From Thermodesulfobacterium geofontis OPF15 (lineage in GTDB: Bacteria; Desulfobacterota; Thermodesulfobacteria; Thermodesulfobacteriales; Thermodesulfobacteriaceae): a DNA stretch of 64,000 nt. The translations under genes were made by a program, and so were the position numbers. The notes under the pieces were generated by a model. It searched no databases and was not told the DNA's origin. It worked only from the letters and a program-made list of their open reading frames with translations. The stretch is from positions 310,001 to 374,000 of the forward strand of contig NC_015682.1 of NCBI RefSeq assembly GCF_000215975.1. Direction: 5' to 3'. Position 1 is the stretch's first letter, and each line of letters opens with the position of its first letter. Positions 1 to 8,249 of the stretch are shown here, piece by piece.

Positions 1-1
1 T

Positions 2-442
2 CGTTGGCTAATTTGTGGAGAATGGCTATTTAATTTTAAGCTCTTTGATCAAAAATTTCAATTTAAAGGAGAAGCTTGGACTGGAAGAGGAATTGATAAA
101 GAATGGTTAAGATATGATCTTGGAGTAAATGCTTATGGTGAGCCTATTGAAGCTTATGGAATGTGGGCAGATCTTGTATGGAATATAAATCCTCGCTTAA
201 GCTTTACTATTGGAGCAGGTTTTGATGACCCCAATGATAAAGAAATACTTAAAGGACAAATCGGACCACAAGCTTTAAATGATCGTCAGTTTACCAAAAA
301 TACCCAATATTTTGCCAATTTTTGGTATAAATTAAGTGATAATATGAGCATAGGTGTAGAAGTTATGCGTATTGAAACAGAACGCGATAAATGGGTAGAT
401 ACTGCTAATAGATTTACTTTATCAGCTTTTTATAACTTCTAA
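2..442 (+). CDS. Outer-membrane beta-barrel protein, C-terminal part (partial)
   Basis: The reading frame is open from the left window edge, so the start lies outside. The visible 146 residues alternate polar and hydrophobic positions and are rich in aromatic and Gly residues, as in outer-membrane beta strands. They end in Tyr-Asn-Phe, the terminal aromatic typical of proteins folded by the BAM complex. This fits a porin or porin-like barrel, but the exact family and substrate cannot be named. A strong hairpin follows at once, so it is the last gene of its transcript. Confidence 0.6.
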   Translation, partial: RWLICGEWLFNFKLFDQKFQFKGEAWTGRGIDKEWLRYDLGVNAYGEPIEAYGMWADLVWNINPRLSFTIGAGFDDPNDKEILKGQIGPQALNDRQFTKNTQYFANFWYKLSDNMSIGVEVMRIETERDKWVDTANRFTLSAFYNF

Positions 443-452
443 AATCTAATTC

Positions 453-491
453 TTTAGCCCCCTCTAAGTTTCATTTTTAGAGGGGGCTAAA
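453..491 (+). terminator. Rho-independent-type terminator hairpin
   Basis: A perfect 13-bp inverted repeat (arms 453-465 and 479-491, core CCCCCT/AGGGGG) with a 13-nt loop begins 11 bases after the barrel gene stop. The downstream U tract is interrupted (ATTTACTTGTTTTTT), so termination efficiency is uncertain. Confidence 0.75.
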
Positions 492-497
492 ATTTAC

Positions 498-527
498 TTG
501 TTTTTTCAAAAAATTCGTCAATAATAT
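498..527 (+). promoter_or_regulatory. Possible sigma70-type promoter for the VIT-family gene
   Basis: TTGTTT (498-503) and TAATAT (522-527) are 18 bases apart. Initiation about 7 bases downstream would start the RNA within a few bases of the ATG at 536. That ATG has no Shine-Dalgarno sequence, so a leaderless or near-leaderless mRNA is possible. The match is weak in an AT-rich background. Confidence 0.3.
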
Positions 528-535
528 CAAAATTA

Positions 536-1399
536 ATGGAAAAAGAAATTTTAGCACTTATTGAAAATTTTCAAAAAAATGAAATTACAGAGGAATATGT
601 ATATAGAAAACTTGCCAAATTTGTGAAAGATAAAAATAGAGAAACCCTTTTAAGGATTGCTGAAGAAGAAGGGAAACATGCAAGCATCTGGGGTAAATAT
701 ACTGGGAAAAAATTCAAGCCTAATTTTATAAAAGCTTTCTTTTATCTTTTTATTGCCTGGATTTTTAGTTTCACCTTTGCAATAAAGCTTATGGAAAGAA
801 ATGAAAAGCGTGCAGAAAAAGCTTATGCAAACTTAATTAAGAAAATTCCAGAAGCTCAAAGTATTTTATATGAAGAAGAAAATCATGAAAAAGAATTAGC
901 TTTAATGCTTGATGAAGAAAGATTAAATTATATAGGCTCTATGGTTCTTGGACTTAATGATGCTTTAGTTGAGCTTACAGGAGCTCTTGCAGGTCTTACC
1001 TTTGCTTTACAAAATACTACACTTATAGGGATTACAGCTTTTATTATTGGGATATCTGCAGCTCTCTCTATGTCTGCCTCTGAGTATCTTTCTACCAGAT
1101 CAGAAGAGGGAGAAAGATCACCTTTAAAGGCTTCAATTTATACAGGGATAGCTTATATTTTAACAGTAATTGTTCTTGTTTTTCCTTATTTTATATTTTC
1201 TCATTTTCTTCTTGCTTTAGGGATTGCCTTTTTTGGTGCCTTAATGATTATTCTTATTTTTACCTTTTTTGTAAGTGTTGTTCAAGAAAGATCTTTTATT
1301 AAATTTTTCTTAGAGATGTTTTTGGTAAGCTCTGGAGTTGCAATTCTTTCCTTTTTTATAGGGATTCTTGCACGCACCATATTTAAAGTAGAGGTTTAA
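536..1399 (+). CDS. Ferritin-like / VIT1-CCC1 family iron-manganese transporter
   Basis: 287 residues. The N-terminal ~125 residues are ferritin-like, with Glu/His pairs (EEEGKH near 44, EEENHEKE near 113) of the sort that bind a di-iron centre. The rest is a VIT1/CCC1 membrane domain with the family signatures GLNDALVELTGALAG (~140) and SMSASEYLS (~180), and about five membrane segments. Such fusions are thought to move Fe2+ or Mn2+ across the inner membrane, with the ferritin-like part oxidising or delivering the metal. There is no clear ribosome binding site. The next gene lies 30 bases downstream and may be co-transcribed. Confidence 0.85.
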   Translation: MEKEILALIENFQKNEITEEYVYRKLAKFVKDKNRETLLRIAEEEGKHASIWGKYTGKKFKPNFIKAFFYLFIAWIFSFTFAIKLMERNEKRAEKAYANLIKKIPEAQSILYEEENHEKELALMLDEERLNYIGSMVLGLNDALVELTGALAGLTFALQNTTLIGITAFIIGISAALSMSASEYLSTRSEEGERSPLKASIYTGIAYILTVIVLVFPYFIFSHFLLALGIAFFGALMIILIFTFFVSVVQERSFIKFFLEMFLVSSGVAILSFFIGILARTIFKVEV

Positions 1400-1429
1400 C
1401 TAAAATTTGAAAGTTTTAGGTTTTGAAAG

Positions 1430-2122
1430 ATGATAAAAGGATTTCGTGGAACAAGCTTAATAGATTATCCGGGGAAAATAGCTTCAGTAATTTATACTTA
1501 TCTTTGCAATTTTCGTTGCCCTTATTGTTATAATATAGAACTTGTTGTTCCTGAAGAATATAATAAATTAAAAGATCTTTCTGAAGATTTTATTTTACAA
1601 GAACTTTCAAGAAGAAAGGGATTTATAAAAGGAGTTGTTATTACAGGAGGAGAACCCACTCTTTGGGGAGAAAGGCTAATCTATCTTATAGAAAGAATTT
1701 ATTATGAAATTGGACTTCCAATAAAACTTGATACTAATGGGTCTAATCCTGAACTTATAAAAACACTTTTTAACAGAGGAATTCTTGATTTTTTAGCTAT
1801 TGATTTTAAAACCTCGCCTAAAAGGTATCATGAAATAGGAGGAGATTTTAAAAAAGTAGAAAAAACATTAAATATAGCAAAAGCTAAGCCTGAAAAAGTA
1901 GAAATAAGAATTACCTTTTACCCTCCCTTAGTTTCGGAAAAAGATCTAAAGGAGATGATACCTTATTTAAAGAATTTTAAATACATTGCCTTTCAAAAAT
2001 ATGTGCCTGGTAAGACCTTAGAGAAAAATGAAATTCCTCCTTATTCCCAAGATTTTTATGAAAAAGCAAAAAACCTATTTAGAGAGTTTTTGCCAGAAGT
2101 AGAAATTATTGAAAGATTCTAA
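1430..2122 (+). CDS. nrdG: Anaerobic ribonucleotide reductase activating protein (radical SAM)
   Basis: 230 residues with the radical SAM cluster motif CNFRCPYC (Cys26, Cys30, Cys33), the SAM-binding TGGEPT (~73) and an NrdG-like start (KGFRGTSLIDYPGK). The protein would use a 4Fe-4S cluster and SAM to place the glycyl radical on anaerobic NTP reductase (NrdD). No nrdD is in the window, so activation of another glycyl-radical enzyme is possible. thiE starts one base after its stop, which implies one transcript. The cysteine motif is intact. Confidence 0.8.
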   Translation: MIKGFRGTSLIDYPGKIASVIYTYLCNFRCPYCYNIELVVPEEYNKLKDLSEDFILQELSRRKGFIKGVVITGGEPTLWGERLIYLIERIYYEIGLPIKLDTNGSNPELIKTLFNRGILDFLAIDFKTSPKRYHEIGGDFKKVEKTLNIAKAKPEKVEIRITFYPPLVSEKDLKEMIPYLKNFKYIAFQKYVPGKTLEKNEIPPYSQDFYEKAKNLFREFLPEVEIIERF

Positions 2123-2123
2123 A

Positions 2124-2759
2124 ATGAAACTTTCAGGTCTTTATGTAATAACTGATGAAAAGCTTACACCCTACGAAAATGATGAAATTTTAGAAAAAGT
2201 TGAAAAGGCTTTAAAAGGAGGAGCTAAAATTGTTCAATTAAGAGATAAAAGCCATTCTGATGAATTTTTGCTTCCCTATGCTAAGGCTTTAAAAAAGCTT
2301 TGTGAGAAATATGGAGCAATTTTTATAGTTAATGATAGAGTTTCTCTTACTTTATCCGCTAACGCAGACGGAGTCCATCTTGGGAAAGAAGATCCTTTTA
2401 TTGGAGAAGTTAGAAAAATTTTAAAAGATAAAATAATAGGAGTTTCCTGCTATGGAGACATTAGAAGGGCAAAAGAGATGGAATTTCTTGGAGCAAGTTA
2501 TGTAGCCTTTGGGAGTTTTTTCCCATCTCCTACTAAACCAGAATCTGAAATAATTGATAAAGAAATTCTTTTATCAGCAAAAAAAGTTTTAAAAATTCCT
2601 ATTTGTGCTATTGGTGGTATAACCTTAGATAAAGCTGAAGAATTAATTAAGCTTTCTGCAGATATGGTTGCAATTGTAAGTGATATATGGAAAGCCGAGG
2701 ATATTGAAAAGAGGGCAAAAAAATATAGAGAAATCTTTAAAAAATATGGGAAAGATTAA
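2124..2759 (+). CDS. thiE: Thiamine-phosphate synthase
   Basis: 211 residues from ATG 2124, one base after the preceding stop. An in-frame TTG at 2109 is less likely. The protein joins hydroxymethylpyrimidine diphosphate and thiazole phosphate to make thiamine phosphate. ThiE signatures are in order: QLRDKS, VNDR, DGVHLGKEDP, the GSFFPSPTKP loop and the phosphate-binding IGGI. It is a single TIM-barrel domain of normal length. The 3' end overlaps the convergent flavoprotein gene by four bases, and no hairpin separates the two. Confidence 0.9.
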   Translation: MKLSGLYVITDEKLTPYENDEILEKVEKALKGGAKIVQLRDKSHSDEFLLPYAKALKKLCEKYGAIFIVNDRVSLTLSANADGVHLGKEDPFIGEVRKILKDKIIGVSCYGDIRRAKEMEFLGASYVAFGSFFPSPTKPESEIIDKEILLSAKKVLKIPICAIGGITLDKAEELIKLSADMVAIVSDIWKAEDIEKRAKKYREIFKKYGKD

Positions 2760-3385
2760 GGAGCTGGGCTTGTATTAAGGTTTAGTTTTTCAGGAGATTC
2801 TATTATTTCTTTCTCTGAAAGAGTAGAAAGTTTAAAGCCTACATTTTTAGCAAGTTCTAAATAATCTTTATGATTTAAAATCTCTCCCTTTTTATCTATT
2901 CCTCTAAAAAACAGACCACCAAGGTAGATTCCATAAATAGTATCAAGAACATATTTGAAACTTCTTACCACTCCTTCAAAAAGTTTTTTTCCTTTTGTCC
3001 CTCCAAGGCTAAGAAGTATACCCTTTGGTTTTTTGTTAAAAGGGTGAGGGAGTTTTAAGAGATATTTTCTTGCCCAAAAGGCTTGAAATCTTTCAAAAAA
3101 AGCTTGTACATAAGATGTATGACTATAGAAAAATATAGGAGTTGAAACCACTAAAAAATCAGCATTCCAGATTTTTTTATAAAGTTCTTTAAAATCATCA
3201 TCTAAAATGCATTCTCCAGTAGTTTCACATTCACCACATTCTATACAGGGTTGATAATTTAATTCAAAAAGTCTTATTTTTTCAAAAGAAATAAATTTTT
3301 GGTTAATACCTTTTAAAAAATAATCTAAGAGAATTTCAGAATTTCCGTTTTTTCTGGGACTACCATGGATAGCAAGAAGATACAT
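2756..3385 (-). CDS. NADPH-dependent FMN reductase / iron-sulfur flavoprotein
   Basis: 209 residues with a flavodoxin-like fold. The FMN-phosphate loop is GSPRKNGNSE (~8-17), then a four-cysteine motif C47-x2-C50-x2-C53-x5-C59 as in iron-sulfur flavoproteins, then the TPIFFYSHTSYVQAFFER segment common to the family. It probably transfers electrons or reduces flavin or small-molecule acceptors in the cytoplasm. The physiological partner is unknown. The ATG overlaps the stop of the small upstream gene (3385-3591) by one base, so the two are co-translated. Confidence 0.8.
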   Translation of the reverse strand: MYLLAIHGSPRKNGNSEILLDYFLKGINQKFISFEKIRLFELNYQPCIECGECETTGECILDDDFKELYKKIWNADFLVVSTPIFFYSHTSYVQAFFERFQAFWARKYLLKLPHPFNKKPKGILLSLGGTKGKKLFEGVVRSFKYVLDTIYGIYLGGLFFRGIDKKGEILNHKDYLELAKNVGFKLSTLSEKEIIESPEKLNLNTSPAP

Positions 3386-3591
3386 TAATCTTCATCTATA
3401 GTTTTTTTAACTACAGAGAAGACTTGAGTAAAAACTTCTTCAAAAGTAGCAGGAGAACATCTACCCATTTCTATAAATTTAATAACAATTTCTTTGGTGG
3501 TTTTAAGGGCAAGTTCATTAATAGGAGATATGGAAGTTTTAGGAGTAGCTTTAATTTTTTGATCTAAATTTACTATTTTTTCTTGAGACAT
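3385..3591 (-). CDS. Small conserved-looking protein of unknown function
   Basis: 68 residues from ATG 3591; an in-frame TTG at 3603 would add four. I do not recognise the family. The sequence looks like a helical protein with a GRCSPATFEEV segment and no signal peptide. It is coupled to the flavoprotein by a TAATG overlap, so it may be a partner or regulator of it. A short purine run (AAAGG) sits unusually close to the ATG, which leaves the start uncertain. Confidence 0.55.
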   Translation of the reverse strand: MSQEKIVNLDQKIKATPKTSISPINELALKTTKEIVIKFIEMGRCSPATFEEVFTQVFSVVKKTIDED

Positions 3592-3674
3592 ACCTTTAAC
3601 CAAATTTTTTTAATTTAAAATACTCAACTTTTTTAAAATGTCAATAAAAAACAAAGACCATTACAATTTTTCTC

Positions 3675-3703
3675 TTGTCTTTTATTTAAAATTTATTTAA
3701 AAT
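3675..3703 (+). promoter_or_regulatory. Sigma70-like promoter of the lipoprotein gene
   Basis: TTGTCT (3675-3680), a 17-base spacer and TAAAAT (3698-3703) lie 55 bases upstream of the lipoprotein ATG, in the divergent region shared with the small minus-strand gene. A direct repeat of TTTAAAATTTA overlaps the -10 region. Confidence 0.5.
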
Positions 3704-3757
3704 TTAGTAAAAATTTAAAAATAAGGAGAATCAAAAATTTTAAATTGGGAGGAGATA

Positions 3758-4564
3758 ATGAAAAAAAACATTTTAATAGGGTTACTTTTTATAGTAATAG
3801 GTATTTTTTTAGCAGGATGTGCAGGGGAAAGTACAAAACTTTATATGAAAGATGTATCTAATACTACAAAAACTATTGATTTTCCTTCTGGAACTATAAC
3901 AGGTGCAGCATCCAAAGATCAAGCAAAGGTGCTTGCTCAAATCTTTGTAGACTCACATAATATGGCTATGAGTGAATTTTCTGAACTTAAACAAAAAACT
4001 TCAAATATTGAATCTGCTACTAAAAATTTGGAAGAACTTAATAAAAAATTAGAAGAAGAAATACAAAAACTTGATGCTAATACTCAAAACATACTAAGGG
4101 CAAGTCAGTCTAATTTAGAGTTAGCTAAAAAAACTTTAGAATTAATTGAAGAATTGTCAAAAAAACAAGGAACTGGTGAAATTACCATATTTTTCCCTGT
4201 AGGTTCAAGTAAAATTAAAGAAAATTCTTTTGAATATCAAAGATTAGTTAATTTTCTTGATTATCTTGCCAGAGAAAGTAAGGGTAGAAAAATTTTATTT
4301 ATTTCTATAGGTAGTGCTTCAGCCTTAGGAAATAAAAAGATTAATGAAAAACTTGCTAAGGAAAGAGCATCTGCACCTATTGAAATTATTAAAAAATACT
4401 TAATTAACGTTCCTCATGAAATTTTTAGTGTTTATGGAGTTGGTGATTTTTATAGTCCAAAGAATGTATCTATGAAAGAGCATGAAAGATATCAACATAC
4501 AAGACTTATAGCAGTATATGAAACTGAGCAAATACCTAATCTACCTGCAGAACCAATGAAATAA
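3758..4564 (+). CDS. OmpA-like lipoprotein with coiled-coil middle
   Basis: 268 residues. A signal peptide (KK, then a hydrophobic run) ends in the lipobox LAGC, with acylation at Cys21. The following residues do not give the Asp+2 inner-membrane signal, so the outer membrane is likely. A heptad-rich stretch (~75-140, SNIESATKNLEELNKKLEEE) is followed by a domain resembling OmpA-type peptidoglycan-binding domains (IFFPVGSSKI, LAKERASAPIEIIKKYL, GVGDF). It probably links the envelope to peptidoglycan. The Shine-Dalgarno GGAGGAGAT is excellent. It is followed 19 bases later by the metallo-hydrolase gene. Confidence 0.75.
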   Translation: MKKNILIGLLFIVIGIFLAGCAGESTKLYMKDVSNTTKTIDFPSGTITGAASKDQAKVLAQIFVDSHNMAMSEFSELKQKTSNIESATKNLEELNKKLEEEIQKLDANTQNILRASQSNLELAKKTLELIEELSKKQGTGEITIFFPVGSSKIKENSFEYQRLVNFLDYLARESKGRKILFISIGSASALGNKKINEKLAKERASAPIEIIKKYLINVPHEIFSVYGVGDFYSPKNVSMKEHERYQHTRLIAVYETEQIPNLPAEPMK

Positions 4565-4583
4565 AAATAAGGGGGGATAAAAA

Positions 4584-5210
4584 ATGGTTAAAGATTTGAT
4601 TAAAAAAATTCAGTGGTTAGGGCATGATTGTTTTCTTATTAAAAGTGATTTAATTATTTATTTTGATCCCTTTCAAATAAAAACAGGCCCTAAAGCAGAT
4701 ATTATCTTTGTTACTCATCCTCATTATGATCATTGTTCTCCAGAAGATATAAAAAAAATTGCTAAAGAAGATACAATTATTGTGACAGAAAAAGATTCAG
4801 CCAAAATGCTTACTGGTAAAATAGAAATAATGAAAGTAGGAGAAGAAAAGACAGTTAAAGGAATAAAAGTAAAGGCTGTCCCAGCTTATAATATAGGAAA
4901 AACATTTCATACTAAGGATAAAGGATGGCTTGGTTTTGTAGTAGAAATAGAGGGAGTAAAAATTTATCATGCAGGAGACACAGATTTTATTCCAGAAATG
5001 AAAGATATAAAAACAGATATAGCACTTTTGCCTGTTTCAGGAACATATGTTATGACTGCTGATGAAGCAGTATCCGCTACCCTTACTATTAAACCTCAAA
5101 TAGCTATTCCTATGCACTATGGAAGTATTGTTGGTTCAGAAAAGGATGCAGAAAAATTTGCTAAGGCTTTAGAAGGAAAAATTGAGGTAATCATTCTACC
5201 TAAGAGCTAA
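4584..5210 (+). CDS. Metallo-beta-lactamase-fold hydrolase (UPF0173-like)
   Basis: 208 residues. Zinc ligands are visible as THPHYDH (~50), HAGDTDF (~130) and a late PMHYGS (~178), together with the typical start IQWLGHDCFLI. Members of this single-domain UPF0173-like group are metal-dependent hydrolases of unknown substrate. The ribosome binding site GGGGGGA is strong. The last bases overlap the tail of the convergent radical SAM pseudogene. Confidence 0.85.
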   Translation: MVKDLIKKIQWLGHDCFLIKSDLIIYFDPFQIKTGPKADIIFVTHPHYDHCSPEDIKKIAKEDTIIVTEKDSAKMLTGKIEIMKVGEEKTVKGIKVKAVPAYNIGKTFHTKDKGWLGFVVEIEGVKIYHAGDTDFIPEMKDIKTDIALLPVSGTYVMTADEAVSATLTIKPQIAIPMHYGSIVGSEKDAEKFAKALEGKIEVIILPKS

Positions 5211-5807
5211 TATTTCCTAAATATTCTCCTACAATCGGAATTTCCTTTTTACAGTTTGGGCATCTTTTATCTTTAGAAATATTATATTCTAAAACACTAA
5301 GTGCATATCTTTTAATTAAAATAGTTCCACAATCAGGGCAATAGTATTTTCAAATTTATGCCCAGGAACATTTCCACAATAAACATATTTAAGTCTTATA
5401 TCTTTACCAATTTCTATGCCTGCTTCAAGAGTTTTTATACCTTTTTCTTTTGCTATTTTTGCATTTCTCCAAATTTTTTCCGCATCAGCATTACAATAAA
5501 GCTTTACTACTTTTTTATCACCTTTTATATCAATATTTATTCCGTCAAGTCCAGCGGAAATAAGAAGTTGTAAGGCCTTTTCACTCATATATCCATTTGT
5601 TACATAAGTATTGTAATATCCGTAAGATTTGGCTAATTTAAAAACATCTACAGCGTATTCTAAAAGAAAAGTAGGCTCATTAAAAGAGAGGCTTGTTTCT
5701 TGGCAATTTAGTTTTTTGTTCCTAAAATTAGACTTGCTATGATTAAAAAAATCCCAAATATTTTCCCAAAAACAGAAAAATAAAGATAAAAATTCCAAAA
5801 TTATCAA
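5200..5807 (-). pseudogene. Decayed radical SAM gene (AmrS / pyruvate-formate-lyase-activase-like)
   Basis: Recognisable blocks of an AmrS-like radical SAM protein remain in order: NEPTFLLEYA, YVTNGYMSEKAL, DGINIDIKGD, then KYVYCGNVPGHKFENT. A different frame then carries the zinc-ribbon tail YYCPDCGT...RCPNCKKEIPIVGEY, ending at 5200. The N-terminal CxxxCxxC cluster motif is missing, about 70 residues between KEKGIK and TLEAG appear deleted, and a frameshift near 5340 separates the tail. The gene cannot make an active enzyme. The last 11 bases overlap the metallo-hydrolase 3' end, so the deletion left the neighbours packed together. Confidence 0.8.
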
Positions 5808-5895
5808 GCTTTTTACATAAAAAGGGAATAAGAATAAAAAGAAAAATTAGGTAAATAAACCAAATTATGAGAGCTAAAATTTTAAAATGAGTCAC
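5743..5895 (-). other. Short membrane-peptide ORF, possibly a frameshifted remnant
   Basis: A GTG-initiated 50-codon frame encodes two hydrophobic stretches (ILALIIWFIYLIFLFIL and GIFIFIFLFLGKYLGFF) and stops in a run of seven Ts. One extra T would extend it with LIIASLILGTKN. It lies 27 bases after the GGDEF gene on the same strand and overlaps the 5' end of the radical SAM relic. It could be a decayed small membrane protein or a chance frame. Confidence 0.3.
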
Positions 5896-5921
5896 AACAG
5901 GTTAAAAACATCTTGATAAAT

Positions 5922-7175
5922 TTAAAAAGTTATACTATTTTTTCCTTTTTCTTTTGATTTATAAAGTTTACGGTCTGCCAAAATTATCATTTCTTTTAAG
6001 GAGTTAGTGAGTTCTAACTCAACCCCCATAGAGATAGTATATCTTATTTCCAACTCTTTTGAATTTTCCTTAAGTTTCAGAATATTTTCTTCTATATGTT
6101 TTCTAAATTTTTCCAAATATTCCAAAAGTTTTTCTTTTTCTTCATAACCTACAAGTAAAGTAAATTCTTCTCCTCCTGTACGGGCAATTAAATCACTTTT
6201 TCTTCTAAAAAAATTCTTTAGATGTTTGGCAAAATCCTTTAAAACTTCATCTCCTACGCTGTGTCCATAAATATCATTAATCTTTTTAAAATCGTCTATA
6301 TCTATAACTATGCAAGCTAATTTAGAATTCTGCCTTTTTGCAAGAGTCCACAATTTTGGAGCCTCCTCAAAGAAATATCTTCTATTATGAAGTCCTGTGA
6401 GTGGATCTCTATAGGCATAAAATTCTAACTCCTTTATCATATCTAACATTTCAATGGTATTGTTTATTCTTACCATAAATTCTTCTTTACTAAAGGGTTT
6501 ACTGAGAAAATCATTTGCTCCAGCTTTTAAAAGAATAGGTATCATATTACTTTTGATAATTCCTGAAACTACAATAATTCCCACTTCATTTTTCTTAAAT
6601 TTTTCTCTAATAGAATATATTAATTCTACAGTATCTTCTTCTGGCAAATAGTAGTCCAAAACTATTAGCTTTATATCTGGATTAGCTGATAATATTTCTA
6701 AAGTTTCTAAACCACTTTTAGCTTCAAATACTTGAAAAAGCATATTTTTTAAAATTTTTTTCATTAAAGCCCTGTCGGTCTGGGAATCATCAACAATAAG
6801 AATTTTAGTATTTCTATTTTTTAAGGCTCTTGTAATAGCATAAATAACATGTTCAAGTATATTAGGGGTTCCTTTAACTAAATAATCTACCACACCTTTT
6901 TCAAGAATTTCTTCCCTTATCTTTTCATCATAGGATGCAGTTAAGACAATAGTAGGAATTTTATTTTTTATAAGAAAATCAATAGCTTCTCCATGCTCAG
7001 CATCTGGAAGATGATAATCACAAACACAAAGTAAATAAGAATTTTCTGATACCACCCTTTCTAATTCTTTAAAATTCATTACTTGATCAGTAGGCAATTT
7101 AATTTTTTCTCCGATTATCTTAGAAAGAACTCTTAAAACTATTTTATCATCATCAACTAAAAGTATTTTAGACAT
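5922..7175 (-). CDS. Two-receiver response regulator with GGDEF diguanylate cyclase
   Basis: 417 residues in three domains. Receiver 1 (~1-118) has acidic VDDD and phospho-acceptor Asp53 in CDYHLPD. Receiver 2 (~123-240) has VDDSQTD and the acceptor in VLDYYLPE. The GGDEF domain (~250-417) has the signature GGEEF, so c-di-GMP synthesis is expected. An inhibitory RxxD site (RKSD) lies five residues before GGEEF, so product feedback should work. No sensor kinase is adjacent. It sits next to the polysaccharide region, and exopolysaccharide control is a plausible but unproven role. Confidence 0.9.
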   Translation of the reverse strand: MSKILLVDDDKIVLRVLSKIIGEKIKLPTDQVMNFKELERVVSENSYLLCVCDYHLPDAEHGEAIDFLIKNKIPTIVLTASYDEKIREEILEKGVVDYLVKGTPNILEHVIYAITRALKNRNTKILIVDDSQTDRALMKKILKNMLFQVFEAKSGLETLEILSANPDIKLIVLDYYLPEEDTVELIYSIREKFKKNEVGIIVVSGIIKSNMIPILLKAGANDFLSKPFSKEEFMVRINNTIEMLDMIKELEFYAYRDPLTGLHNRRYFFEEAPKLWTLAKRQNSKLACIVIDIDDFKKINDIYGHSVGDEVLKDFAKHLKNFFRRKSDLIARTGGEEFTLLVGYEEKEKLLEYLEKFRKHIEENILKLKENSKELEIRYTISMGVELELTNSLKEMIILADRKLYKSKEKGKNSITF

Positions 7176-7198
7176 TTCTAATTACTTCTTTATTTAAA

Positions 7199-7376
7199 TT
7201 AAGTTCTACTTTTTATCGCCTCTTTAATAAGTGCTACAAAAATTCCAAGAAAAAATGCCTGTTATAAAGCCAATTGCTGTATAAAGTAAAGGTTTTGGTC
7301 TTACAGGTTCTGAAGAAACAATTATATCTAAAGGGCTTATAATTTGAGGATTTTGGAGCCATTTCTGAATCCGTCT
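7199..7376 (-). pseudogene. Remnant of a Wzz-type chain-length protein (C-terminal end)
   Basis: Reading the minus strand gives QNPQIISPLDIIVSSEPVR, PKPLLYTAIGFITGIF and, after a one-base slip in a T run, LGIFVALIKEAIKSRT then stop. This is the Pro-rich segment plus second transmembrane helix that ends Wzz/GumC-like proteins. The rest of the gene is gone. It is distinct from the intact Wzz-like gene at 39885-41126. The next 230 bases (7377-7606) are AT-rich and show nothing I can support. Confidence 0.65.
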
Positions 7377-7606
7377 TCAACGCTTTTTAAAATTCTTATC
7401 TCGAATTAGTCGCACAAATTTTTATTACCACAAATTTTTATTACTTTGCTTAAATTTTGAAACATGTCCTTTATACTTATTATTATTAAGTTACATAAAA
7501 TTATAACATAAAATTTTTTATGGGCTAATTTTACAAACTCATTTATGGATGTTGATTAAATTAGGGTATTAAAAATTTCTTGAAAAATAAATTTTATAGT
7601 TAAACT

Positions 7607-7680
7607 GTGAAGAACTTAAAGGAAGTTTTGGGATGGCTTGATCAAGCTTTGGCTGACATAAAAACAGCTAAAGATTGTCA
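7607..7680 (+). pseudogene. 5' fragment of a HEPN-domain gene
   Basis: A GTG-started frame encodes VKNLKEVLGWLDQALADIKT followed by AKDCQ, resembling the first helix of HEPN proteins (W..QA..DI..A) that pair with MNT nucleotidyltransferases. After about 25 codons the similarity stops and the frame runs into a 21-bp tandem repeat. I read it as a truncated relic of a HEPN toxin. Confidence 0.5.
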
Positions 7681-7704
7681 GGTTATACTCCTGACGTACT
7701 CTCT

Positions 7705-7746
7705 TCTTCTCTTGACAAATCTAACTCTTCTCTTGACAAATCTAAC
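7705..7746 (+). repeat. 21-bp perfect tandem duplication
   Basis: The unit at 7705-7725 is repeated exactly at 7726-7746 and each unit contains TTGACA. It sits between the HEPN fragment and the coiled-coil gene. No -10 box lies at the right distance, so I do not call a promoter. Confidence 0.8.
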
Positions 7747-7766
7747 AGGTATTTTATTCTTTCCTT

Positions 7767-8249
7767 ATGCAGGAATTTTCTGAGGAACAATTAAAGCAGA
7801 TTATACTTTCTCTTCTTCCTGAGGTTTTATCTCAATATCTTCAAGAGAAGGAAAAAGAATTAAAGGCTATTTCTTTGCTTGAGAGGCTTATTAGGGTGGA
7901 AGAGGAGCTTAAGGCTCTGAGAGAAGAGATGAAAGTAAGATTTGAGGCAAATGACAAGAGGTTCGAATCTTTGCTTAGGGAGATGAATGCAAGGTTTGAG
8001 GCTGTATTAGCTGAGCAGAGGGCTTTAAGAGAGGAGATGAATGCAAGGTTTGAAGCTATTGATAATAGATTTGAAGCTTTGCAAAGGGAGATGAATGCAA
8101 GGTTTGAGGCAATGGATAAAAGATTTGAGGCTATGGATAAGAGATTTGAGGCTTTAGAAAGGCGTTTTAATTTTATGCAGTGGTTAATAGTAGTAGGGTT
8201 TTCTTTTCTTGCTATTCTTATAACTTTATTTGGGTTTTTAAAAGGGTAG
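7767..8249 (+). CDS. Coiled-coil protein with C-terminal membrane anchor
   Basis: 160 residues. Residues ~30-135 form a long coiled coil built on an imperfect repeat of the type REEMNARFEAxDxRFEAL, present several times with near-identical DNA. One transmembrane helix (~140-158) ends the protein. The repeats suggest recent internal duplication. The role is unknown. Similar short proteins with variable coiled-coil repeats occur widely in thermophiles, often near defence or transposon-like genes. The stop codon TAG directly abuts the manC ATG, so expression is coupled. Confidence 0.7.
   Translation: MQEFSEEQLKQIILSLLPEVLSQYLQEKEKELKAISLLERLIRVEEELKALREEMKVRFEANDKRFESLLREMNARFEAVLAEQRALREEMNARFEAIDNRFEALQREMNARFEAMDKRFEAMDKRFEALERRFNFMQWLIVVGFSFLAILITLFGFLKG

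Noticed and set aside
2060-2124. TPP riboswitch before thiE
   Set aside because: thiE starts one base after nrdG, leaving no leader, and no thi-box-like sequence is visible in the upstream gene.
7711-7756. TTGACA in the 21-bp repeat as a promoter for the coiled-coil gene
   Set aside because: No acceptable -10 box lies 16-18 bases downstream of either copy.
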